Shown one piece after another: positions 6,333-11,246 of a stretch of DNA of 11,838 nucleotides. The notes below the pieces were generated by a model, which was not told the DNA's origin, did not search any database, and saw only the letters and a list, made by a program, of their open reading frames with translations. Each line of letters starts with the position of its first letter. Within the stretch, counting starts at the first letter, position 1. The translations under genes were made by a program, and so were the position numbers. Source of the stretch: REEB48 sp964355085 (GTDB taxonomy: Bacteria > Patescibacteriota > Minisyncoccia > UBA6257 > 02-FULL-45-10c); NCBI GenBank assembly GCA_964355085.1, contig CAYHBW010000026.1, positions 1-11,838 of the forward strand, read 5' to 3'.

Positions 6333-7403
6333 CATTGTCAAGTTGCCCTGCGCTTCCATTTTATATTTCTTTTTGGAGAGTTCCCCGATATAAGCCGCTA
6401 CGGCTATCATGGCGGCATTGTCGGTATTGTATTGGAAATCCGGGCAGATGAATTTTGCGCCGGACTTTTCACTTTCAACTTTCAAACTTTCCTGCAGCGG
6501 TTTATTGGCTGAAACTCCGCCGCAGAGCAGGATTGATTTCGCTTTGAATTCTTCGGCTGCGCGTATTGTTTTTTTTGTCAGGACATCGATTACGGCCTGC
6601 TGGAATGAGGCGGCAATATCTTCTTTCTTGAAATCAGGATTATCGCGGTGGAAATAAAGAACGGAAGTTTTCAGTCCGGAAAAGCTGAAGAGGTAATTTT
6701 TCTTATTAAGCATCGGACGAGGGAATTTTATCGCGTTCGGATTTCCTTTCGCGGAAATTTTCTGGATTTCCGGACCGCCTGGGTAGGGAAGTTCAAGTAT
6801 TCTCGCCACCTTGTCAAATGCTTCTCCGGCGGCATCATCCAATGTTTCGCCGAGATTTGTCCATTTATTGATCGCGGTCATATGGAGGAGAATGGTGTGT
6901 CCTCCGCTGACAATGAGCGCTATGGCCGGGAACTTTATCTGAGGTTTTAGGTTTTGGGTTTTAGGTTTTAGAGAATTATTTTTTAATTTAGATTTTATAA
7001 TTTGAGTTTCTCGAATTGGAAGCCAATTCGAGTACAGATGTCCCTCCATGTGATTCGCGCCTATAAGCGGTTTATTTATCCGTTCTGAAAGCGCTTGCGC
7101 GAAAGTGATTCCTGTCCAAAGAGCTGGCTCAAGTCCCGGGCCGACCGTAACGGCGATTGCATCGATTTTTTTCTCAAGTCCGGGATATTTTTTCAACAGC
7201 TGCCTGTAAATTTTCGGAAGATTTTTCAGGTGCTCGCGCTTGGCGAGATTCGGAACAACTCCCCCGAAAGGACGGTGGATAGCGATCTGGGAGGAGACTA
7301 TATTTTCCAGAACTTTAAACTGCGGATTTTTTAATCCGCCTTTCGCTTCGACAATAGCCATTGCCGTTTCGTCGCAAGATGTCTCAATGGATAAAATTTT
7401 CAT
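6330..7403 (-). CDS. tsaD: tRNA N6-threonylcarbamoyladenosine transferase TsaD
   Basis: TsaD transfers the threonylcarbamoyl group to A37 of ANN-decoding tRNAs, working with TsaB and TsaE. The 357-residue protein carries the metal-binding HMEGH at 118-122, SGGHT at 166-170, LDDAAGEAFDKVARIL at 188-203, FSFSGLKTS at 239-247, CGGVSANKPL at 294-303 and TDNAAMIA at 327-334 with Asp328. The N-terminal ILSIETSCDET is diagnostic. It is somewhat longer than usual because of a patch at about 129-157, between the HMEGH and SGGHT blocks. That patch is encoded by a hairpin, an AT block and 7-bp repeats. The ATG at 7403 is supported by AAGG about 5 nt upstream and by the conserved N-terminus. The upstream gap holds a large inverted repeat. 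tsaB and tsaE are not in this window. Confidence 0.96.
   Translation of the reverse strand: MKILSIETSCDETAMAIVEAKGGLKNPQFKVLENIVSSQIAIHRPFGGVVPNLAKREHLKNLPKIYRQLLKKYPGLEKKIDAIAVTVGPGLEPALWTGITFAQALSERINKPLIGANHMEGHLYSNWLPIRETQIIKSKLKNNSLKPKTQNLKPQIKFPAIALIVSGGHTILLHMTAINKWTNLGETLDDAAGEAFDKVARILELPYPGGPEIQKISAKGNPNAIKFPRPMLNKKNYLFSFSGLKTSVLYFHRDNPDFKKEDIAASFQQAVIDVLTKKTIRAAEEFKAKSILLCGGVSANKPLQESLKVESEKSGAKFICPDFQYNTDNAAMIAVAAYIGELSKKKYKMEAQGNLTM
6942..6972. repeat. Four 7-bp repeats inside tsaD (AGGTTTT)
   Basis: The units are AGGTTTT, AGGTTTT, GGGTTTT, AGGTTTT, then AGA. They encode residues 145-154 (LKPKTQNLKP) of TsaD. The 7-bp period read in triplets gives a 7-residue peptide period, hence the echo LKPKTQN-LKP. 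The unit matches that in valS. Confidence 0.75.
6984..7032. repeat. AT block plus perfect hairpin inside tsaD
   Basis: TAATTTAGATTTTATAATTT (6984-7003), then GAGTTT, then CTCGAATTGG, AAG, CCAATTCGAG (7010-7032), a perfect 10-bp inverted repeat with a 3-nt loop. It is in frame, encoding about residues 124-140. The layout copies the valS patch at 4301-4345, while the hairpin arms have unrelated sequence. Confidence 0.7.
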
Positions 7404-7421
7404 AATTGCCTTATCGCCTGT

Positions 7422-7493
7422 CCCGTCACTAAAAGGGCATCATTTATTCTCGCCAGCGGCAAGCCGCAGCGAGCAATGCCCTTTTAGTGCGGG
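7422..7493. repeat. Large structured inverted repeat upstream of tsaD
   Basis: CACTAAAAGGGCAT (7427-7440) and ATGCCCTTTTAGTG (7476-7489) are perfect 14-bp arms. CCCG and CGGG extend them past one bulged T. The 35-nt interior folds again: CTCGC (7449-7453) with GCGAG (7469-7473), enclosing GCGGC-AA-GCCGC. No T-run follows on either strand, so it is not a simple terminator. It fills most of the 127-nt gap before tsaD and could be a leader structure, a processing site or a small non-autonomous repeat. Confidence 0.75.
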
Positions 7494-7530
7494 TCGAAGC
7501 TGGTTTCAATTGAAAGTATTATCCTCCTCC

Positions 7531-8124
7531 TCACTTTTTCTGAAAAATGATTTTCTTTTGCTCCTGAAGTTTTTTAACGATCATTTTCGGTAAAATTCTT
7601 TTTGCAAATTCATTTATCGCATCAAGGTATTCTTTTTCGTTGATATTCGGATCTGGAAGATCATCGGCCTGTACGACAATGTCTGTTTTATATCCTTGTT
7701 TATTCGGATTAACGGTCAGGTCAAATGTGGCGCGGACGACTTCTCCGTTTTCGTCGGTATATTCAATAAAGGCGTCAACGCTGTGAAGTTTATCAAGCGG
7801 ACTGCCTACGGCCGTATAAAATTTTATCCGATTCATTTCCTCTTCTGTTTTCAGCCCAAGCAGATCCTGAACGGCGATGCGGATATCTCTGGCAAAATGT
7901 TTGTCCGGGTTTGTCGGATCATAAGGCTGAAATCTTTTCGCTAGATCAAGAGCTTTTCGGAACCGTACATATCCGTTTTCTTCACCGGCTTCAACTTCGG
8001 ATTTTCTCACTTCTTCCAGCGCTTTTCGGTATTCGGGATTTTTCGTATCAATTTGCCCGATATATTGCCACTCAAATAGGTCGCCGGTCTGCTCAAATGA
8101 TTTTGATTCAAATCCTTTTCTCAT
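7531..8124 (-). CDS. Hypothetical protein, 197 residues
   Basis: I do not recognise a family. The protein is soluble and highly charged, with no signal peptide or membrane helix. A helical N-terminal half (EYRKALEEVRKSEVEAGEENG, RFRKALDLAKRFQPYDP) is followed by a beta-type region at about 114-149 (VDAFIEYTDENGEVVRATFDLTVNPN). A basic helical C-terminus (AINEFAKRILPKMIVKKLQEQ) ends it. The DAFIEY...ATFDLT pattern could pass for part of a nuclease-like fold, but no catalytic set is clear and I do not call it. The ATG at 8124 lies 16 nt after the encoded CCA of tRNA-Glu on the same strand. It has no Shine-Dalgarno, but TCTAAT lies 6 nt before it, so it may be leaderless or released by tRNA processing. 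tsaD follows after the structured repeat. Confidence 0.75.
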   Translation of the reverse strand: MRKGFESKSFEQTGDLFEWQYIGQIDTKNPEYRKALEEVRKSEVEAGEENGYVRFRKALDLAKRFQPYDPTNPDKHFARDIRIAVQDLLGLKTEEEMNRIKFYTAVGSPLDKLHSVDAFIEYTDENGEVVRATFDLTVNPNKQGYKTDIVVQADDLPDPNINEKEYLDAINEFAKRILPKMIVKKLQEQKKIIFQKK

Positions 8125-8140
8125 AAATTAATTAGATTTG

Positions 8141-8218
8141 TGGTAGTGCCAGCGGGATTCGAACCCGCGTTTCCGCCGTGAAAGGGCAGCGTCCTAGGCC
8201 AGGCTAGACGATGGCACC
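8141..8218 (-). tRNA. tRNA-Glu(UUC) with encoded CCA
   Basis: On the minus strand the acceptor GGTGCCA pairs with TGGCACT, with a G1-U72 wobble at the first pair. The anticodon arm is CTGCC-CTTTCAC-GGCGG, giving anticodon TTC. The T-arm is GCGGG-TTCGAAT-CCCGC. Discriminator A (8144) and CCA (8143-8141) are encoded, unlike tRNA-Leu in this window. The D-arm region TCGTCTAGCCTGG is typical of bacterial tRNA-Glu. Besides translation, Glu-tRNA can feed tetrapyrrole synthesis or tRNA-Gln amidation in some bacteria; nothing here tells. Confidence 0.96.
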
Positions 8219-8236
8219 ATATTGATGATTAGGATA

Positions 8237-8252
8237 TCCGCCGGCAGGCGGA
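8237..8252. repeat. Short GC-rich hairpin in the tRNA-Glu leader
   Basis: TCCGCC, GGCA, GGCGGA forms a 6-bp stem with a tetraloop between the tRNA-Glu promoter and the tRNA 5' end. It would lie in the 5' leader removed by RNase P. It resembles the GC-rich stems at 3291-3307 and 9202-9219 in style only. Confidence 0.45.
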
Positions 8253-8269
8253 GACGAGACCATGTACTT

Positions 8270-8298
8270 AAAATAGTGAATTTCCGGTTGATTGTCAA
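8270..8298 (-). promoter_or_regulatory. Promoter of tRNA-Glu
   Basis: On the minus strand a perfect -35 TTGACA (8298-8293), a 17-bp spacer and TATTTT (8275-8270) lie about 50 nt before the tRNA. It probably drives tRNA-Glu and perhaps the 197-residue gene behind it. Its -35 overlaps that of the divergent doxX promoter. Confidence 0.65.
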
Positions 8299-8322
8299 AG
8301 GAAGGCGGCGAAATGGTATAAT
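8292..8322 (+). promoter_or_regulatory. Promoter of the doxX operon, apparently leaderless
   Basis: TTGTCA (8292-8297, 5 of 6) and a perfect TATAAT (8317-8322) are separated by 19 bp. The ATG at 8329 is 6 nt past the -10, where transcription itself should start, so the message would begin at or next to its start codon. Confidence 0.6.
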
Positions 8323-8328
8323 GTGATT

Positions 8329-8730
8329 ATGATCAATATCTTATATCCATTCGGAGAGTGGATGCACTTGGTTCTTCGTCTGATGGTCGCCCTGATTTTT
8401 TTGGCTCATGGCCTTCCTAAATTGAGAGATTTAAAGACCAATGCCGGAAATTTCAATGCAATGGGCTTACGTCCGGGCGGTTTATGGGGCGCTTATATAG
8501 CTTTCTTGGAAGTTGTCGGAGGCGCTTTATTGATCTTGGGCGCCGGAGTCCAGGTTTTAGGATTGCTTTTCGCCGGAGAAATGTTCGTGGCGGCTCTTTG
8601 GAAGATGAAGAATGGACAAAAACTGATAAACGGATACGAGCTCGATATTCTTCTGTTCGCCGCTTGTCTGGCGCTTGCAACTTGGGGAGGAGGACTGCTT
8701 GCGTTTGATAACGGATTCAAAATCTTTTAA
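8329..8730 (+). CDS. DoxX-family membrane protein
   Basis: The 133-residue protein has four hydrophobic segments at about 12-28, 53-72, 75-92 and 104-125. The first carries the DoxX-type signature LRLMVALIFLAHGLPKL, and the second GAYIAFLEVVGGALLILG. DoxX and DoxD homologues are small four-helix inner-membrane proteins. Some are linked to thiosulfate or quinone redox chemistry or oxidative stress, but most have no known role. I start at the ATG at 8329. A GTG two codons earlier is in frame, but it sits directly against the TATAAT box and would be upstream of the expected transcription start. The glycosyltransferase follows after 36 nt with no terminator between, so they are probably one operon. 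Confidence 0.88.
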   Translation: MINILYPFGEWMHLVLRLMVALIFLAHGLPKLRDLKTNAGNFNAMGLRPGGLWGAYIAFLEVVGGALLILGAGVQVLGLLFAGEMFVAALWKMKNGQKLINGYELDILLFAACLALATWGGGLLAFDNGFKIF

Positions 8731-8766
8731 TTTAATAGTTCCGGAGTTATCATTGGATGACTTACA

Positions 8767-10266
8767 ATGATCCGATTATTTGAATTCTTTCCCGGCGCGT
8801 TGTCTTGGACCACTTTATTTTTGGTCGTTTTTTTATCCTGGCAAAAACCTGTCTGGGCGGCGATTTTTATAATACTTTTTGATGTTTATTGGCTCTGCAA
8901 GTCTATTTATCTTTCGTTCCACTTGCGTTCAACTTTCCAAAAAATGCGCGAGGTTATGAGGATTAATTATCGCGAGAGGATTGATATTTTTGCGAATTGG
9001 AAATCTATACATCACCTTGTGATTCTGCCGATGGCGACGGAGCAATATGAAGTCGTGCGGGAATCTTTTCAGAGTCTCGCCCGTTCCAATTATCCGAAAG
9101 AGAAACTGTTATTGGTTTTGGCAATAGAGGAGCGTGCCGGCAAGGAAGCGGAAGCGACTGCGGAGAGAATCATGAAGGAATTTTCCCTAACCTCCAATCC
9201 AGGAGGCGGGCAAGCCTCCATATTCCCGCATATTCTTACGACCGTGCATCCGGCGGATCTCCCGAATGAAATTCCCGGCAAGGGATCGAATGAGTCCTGG
9301 TCGGCGAAAGAGGCCAAAGAAAAAATAATAGATAAGCTTGGTATTTCGCATGAAAATGTGCTTGTTTCAGTTTTCGACGTCGACACGCAGATTTATCCGG
9401 AATATTTCGGGTGCCTGACTTATAATTTCCTGACCGCCGAACATCCGCAGAGATCCAGCTATCAGCCGATTCCGCTTTTCACGAATAACATCTATCAGGC
9501 GCCGGCATTGGCAAGGGTAATTTCTTTTTCCGCCACTTTCTGGCAGATGATGCAACAGTCGCGTCCGGAGCGGCTGACGACTTTTTCTTCCCATGCCATG
9601 CCTCTTAAGGCCTTGATTGAAATAGGATATTGGCAGAAAGACATCGTTTCCGAAGATTCCAGGATTTTCTGGCAATGCTATCTCCATTATTCCGGTGATT
9701 GGCGCGTGATCCCGCTTTTTTATGCGGTTTCGATGGATGCCAATGTGGCCCCGACTTTCTGGGGAACGATGGCCAATCTTTATAAGCAGCAGAGGCGCTG
9801 GGCCTGGGGCGCGGAAAATGTTCCGTATATGTTCGAAGGTTTCCGGAAAAACAAAGCCATTCCGCTCAAGTCAAAATTGTACTGGGCGTTCCATGGCACG
9901 GAAGGTTTTCATTCTTGGGCGACCAATTCGCTTATAATTTTCGCGCTCGGCTGGCTGCCGGTGGTCATCGGAACAGGGGATTTCAATTCCAGCATACTTT
10001 CTTATAATCTTCCGAATATCACCCGCTGGATCATGTCGCTCGCAAGTTTGGGCATAGTCAGTTCCGCTATTTTGAGCGTCATGCTTCTTCCGCCGAAGCC
10101 GGAGGGAATCCGTTTCCGTCATTATGCTTTGTATCTTCTGCAATGGGCGCTCATGCCGATAACTTTGATAGCCTTCGGGGCTTTCCCTGCGCTTGAAGCG
10201 CAGACCCGCTTGATGCTCGGCGGGAAATATAAACTGGGATTCTGGATAACGCCAAAAAACAGATAG
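8767..10266 (+). CDS. Membrane glycosyltransferase, GT2-like
   Basis: The 499-residue protein has two N-terminal membrane helices (about 11-26 and 29-49), a cytoplasmic catalytic domain (about 80-370) and three C-terminal helices (about 384-402, 419-440, 452-475). Catalytic-type motifs follow the order of processive GT-A enzymes. ILPMATEQYEVVRESFQSL is at 86-104. The metal-binding FDVDT has Asp204 and Asp206. SED is at 295-297, the usual place of the acceptor-site acid. QQRRW is at 341-345, the (Q/R)xxRW motif. GKGSN (171-175) fits the nucleotide-sugar site region. It probably adds sugars to a lipid or polymer at the membrane; donor and product are unknown. An in-frame GC-rich patch at about 140-151 (SLTSNPGGGQAS) looks inserted. 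The ATG has only a weak GGA about 9 nt upstream. Confidence 0.88.
   Translation: MIRLFEFFPGALSWTTLFLVVFLSWQKPVWAAIFIILFDVYWLCKSIYLSFHLRSTFQKMREVMRINYRERIDIFANWKSIHHLVILPMATEQYEVVRESFQSLARSNYPKEKLLLVLAIEERAGKEAEATAERIMKEFSLTSNPGGGQASIFPHILTTVHPADLPNEIPGKGSNESWSAKEAKEKIIDKLGISHENVLVSVFDVDTQIYPEYFGCLTYNFLTAEHPQRSSYQPIPLFTNNIYQAPALARVISFSATFWQMMQQSRPERLTTFSSHAMPLKALIEIGYWQKDIVSEDSRIFWQCYLHYSGDWRVIPLFYAVSMDANVAPTFWGTMANLYKQQRRWAWGAENVPYMFEGFRKNKAIPLKSKLYWAFHGTEGFHSWATNSLIIFALGWLPVVIGTGDFNSSILSYNLPNITRWIMSLASLGIVSSAILSVMLLPPKPEGIRFRHYALYLLQWALMPITLIAFGAFPALEAQTRLMLGGKYKLGFWITPKNR
9191..9219. repeat. GC-rich CCTCC/GGAGG patch inside the glycosyltransferase
   Basis: CCTCC (9191-9195), GGAGGC (9202-9207) and GCCTCC (9214-9219) can pair in two alternative hairpins. 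They encode the Gly-rich TSNPGGGQAS stretch between two conserved parts of the catalytic domain. This looks like an insertion, but of a different class from the AT-rich patches. Confidence 0.45.
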
Positions 10267-10291
10267 GACGTTGAGCATATATTCAAATAAA

Positions 10292-10315
10292 AAATCCGCC
10301 TTATTTGGCGGATTT
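10292..10315 (-). terminator. Convergent terminator between glycosyltransferase and DUF5678-like gene
   Basis: AAATCCGCC and GGCGGATTT form a perfect 9-bp stem with a 6-nt loop. Read on the minus strand the stem runs into TTTTTTATTTG, a strong T-tract ending the DUF5678-like gene. On the plus strand only a weak TTTGCGTTTGATTT follows, so termination of the glycosyltransferase message may be less efficient. Confidence 0.8.
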
Positions 10316-10324
10316 GCGTTTGAT

Positions 10325-10777
10325 TTAGACCCAGTTGGATTCAATCACGGGATTTGGACATCCGGCTTTGTTCGCTTTTTCGCGGGCTTCATTTTCGGTT
10401 TGCCCAGAAGCGATTATGGTTTTCGGGCTGATATCAATTATGAAAGATTGCCATCGACTGAGATAATTATTGTATCCTTCTGTGATGATTGCTTTGCCTT
10501 GGTACCTTTTATCAGCTTCTTCCTTAGAATCGAATTGCGCTATGAGCTTATAATTCGGTTCAATCGCGACAAATTGGTCTCGTGTTGGATAGCGCAACCT
10601 ATGATTACGCGCTACAAATGGGGTGCTACAACCTGCGATACGGCTCCTGCGTTCTGCTTCTTCTGTAGACGAGCCACCGGCTATCGGTTTCAGATTCGGA
10701 CCGAGGGCGACATATGGGAACTCGATTTCAGGGAAAAGTCTGGTCAATTGCTGTTCGGCTTCCTTGGCTTCTTCCAT
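10325..10777 (-). CDS. Protein of three tandem DUF5678-like repeats
   Basis: The protein shows three related units. Numbered from the ATG they are about 21-58 (YVALGPNLKPIAGGSSTEEA...AGCSTPFVARN), 69-105 (FVAIEPNYKLIAQFDSKEEADKRY) and 111-147 (FIIDISPKTIIASGQTENEA...AGCPNPVIESN). The shared pattern is aromatic-V-A, a short hairpin, I-A-x-G, a helix with EA, then AGCxxP. This matches my memory of the DUF5678 pattern, a small unit of unknown function. Unit 2 has lost the AGCxxP end. I choose the ATG at 10777 (150 residues). An in-frame TTG six codons earlier is possible but has no Shine-Dalgarno, whereas AAGAGA lies 8 nt before the ATG. There is no signal peptide or membrane helix. A good minus-strand promoter lies about 35 nt upstream. 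Confidence 0.75.
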   Translation of the reverse strand: MEEAKEAEQQLTRLFPEIEFPYVALGPNLKPIAGGSSTEEAERRSRIAGCSTPFVARNHRLRYPTRDQFVAIEPNYKLIAQFDSKEEADKRYQGKAIITEGYNNYLSRWQSFIIDISPKTIIASGQTENEAREKANKAGCPNPVIESNWV

Positions 10778-10810
10778 CAGATATTCTCTTTTCAAAAAGC
10801 GTTAATTTAG

Positions 10811-10839
10811 ATAATACTTCCGAAAGAGAAGCATGTCAA
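10811..10839 (-). promoter_or_regulatory. Promoter of the DUF5678-like gene
   Basis: On the minus strand a perfect -35 TTGACA (10839-10834), a 17-bp spacer and TATTAT (10816-10811, 5 of 6) form one of the best promoters in the window. It diverges from the promoter of the 100-residue gene. Confidence 0.7.
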
Positions 10840-10847
10840 TTTTTTTC

Positions 10848-10875
10848 TTGACATAACTTATTTTTCTGTTATGAT
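10848..10875 (+). promoter_or_regulatory. Promoter of the 100-residue hypothetical gene
   Basis: A perfect TTGACA (10848-10853), a 16-bp spacer and TATGAT (10870-10875, 5 of 6) predict transcription from about 10882, with a leader of about 30 nt that includes a full Shine-Dalgarno. Confidence 0.7.
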
Positions 10876-10900
10876 ATTTCATCAGTACCAAAAAAGTAGC

Positions 10901-10907
10901 AAGGAGG
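10901..10907 (+). promoter_or_regulatory. Full-consensus Shine-Dalgarno with short spacing
   Basis: AAGGAGG ends 3 nt before the ATG at 10911. It is the only full-length consensus site of any gene here. The spacing is shorter than the usual 5-9 nt measured from GGAGG, but no other in-frame start lies nearby. Confidence 0.7.
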
Positions 10908-10910
10908 AAA

Positions 10911-11213
10911 ATGAGTCCATCTGAAAACCATTCGCGCCTTCTTTCCAGTCTCCATTTCGAGGTGAGGAGCTGCGAAGGAGTGCATGAATTGGAAGTTCTG
11001 CACTGTCCTCATGCAGGATTGGGTCCGGATAATTCGATTGTCGGAAAAGATGTTGTCCGCGTCCGTCTTCTTCCGGATCATCAAAATGAATCCTCCCAAG
11101 ATGCTTTCCGGAAGTTTTTTTGGAAAAAAGTCAGGGAAATCGGAATCAGCCAGTATTCAGTGGCTCTTGAGATAGACGAAAAGGAATATCCGATCTGGGA
11201 TCCTCCGGTTTAA
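10911..11213 (+). CDS. Hypothetical protein, 100 residues
   Basis: I do not recognise a family. The protein is soluble, has no signal peptide or membrane helix, and looks like a small alpha/beta domain. Strand-like stretches (HFEVRSCEGVHELEVLHCPH, VVRVRLLPDH, YSVALEIDEKEYPIW) flank one basic amphipathic helix (SSQDAFRKFFWKKVREIGI, about 61-79). Two cysteines (21, 32) and several histidines in the first third do not form a clear metal motif. The start is fixed by the promoter and the AAGGAGG site, and the gene ends at a strong terminator, so it is a free-standing, probably well-expressed unit. The well-formed signals argue that this is a real gene. Confidence 0.75.
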   Translation: MSPSENHSRLLSSLHFEVRSCEGVHELEVLHCPHAGLGPDNSIVGKDVVRVRLLPDHQNESSQDAFRKFFWKKVREIGISQYSVALEIDEKEYPIWDPPV

Positions 11214-11221
11214 ATAAAAAC

Positions 11222-11245
11222 AAGCCCCGCATTGCGGGGCTTTTT
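11222..11245 (+). terminator. Convergent terminator between the 100-residue gene and ftsK
   Basis: AAGCCCCGC, ATT, GCGGGGCTT (11222-11242) forms a perfect 9-bp GC-rich stem with a 3-nt loop and TTTTT on the plus strand. On the minus strand it is followed by GTTTTTATTT, so it serves both convergent genes. It lies 8 nt after one stop codon and 1 nt from the other gene's end. Confidence 0.9.
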
Positions 11246-11246
11246 G

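Noticed and set aside
6942..6972. Telomere-like repeat suggesting a eukaryotic contaminant or a linear chromosome end
   Set aside because: The array is only four units long and lies inside an intact bacterial tsaD in frame, so it is not a telomere.
7440..7530. A GGAGGAGG on the minus strand after the 197-residue gene followed by a TTG-started frame of about 21 codons running through the inverted repeat
   Set aside because: The spacing to TTG is about 13 nt and the peptide is simply the translation of the repeat. A leader peptide cannot be supported without conservation.
10271..10810. A 179-residue plus-strand frame after the glycosyltransferase
   Set aside because: It begins before a terminator hairpin and lies opposite the DUF5678-like repeats, whose internal pattern shows that the minus strand is coding.
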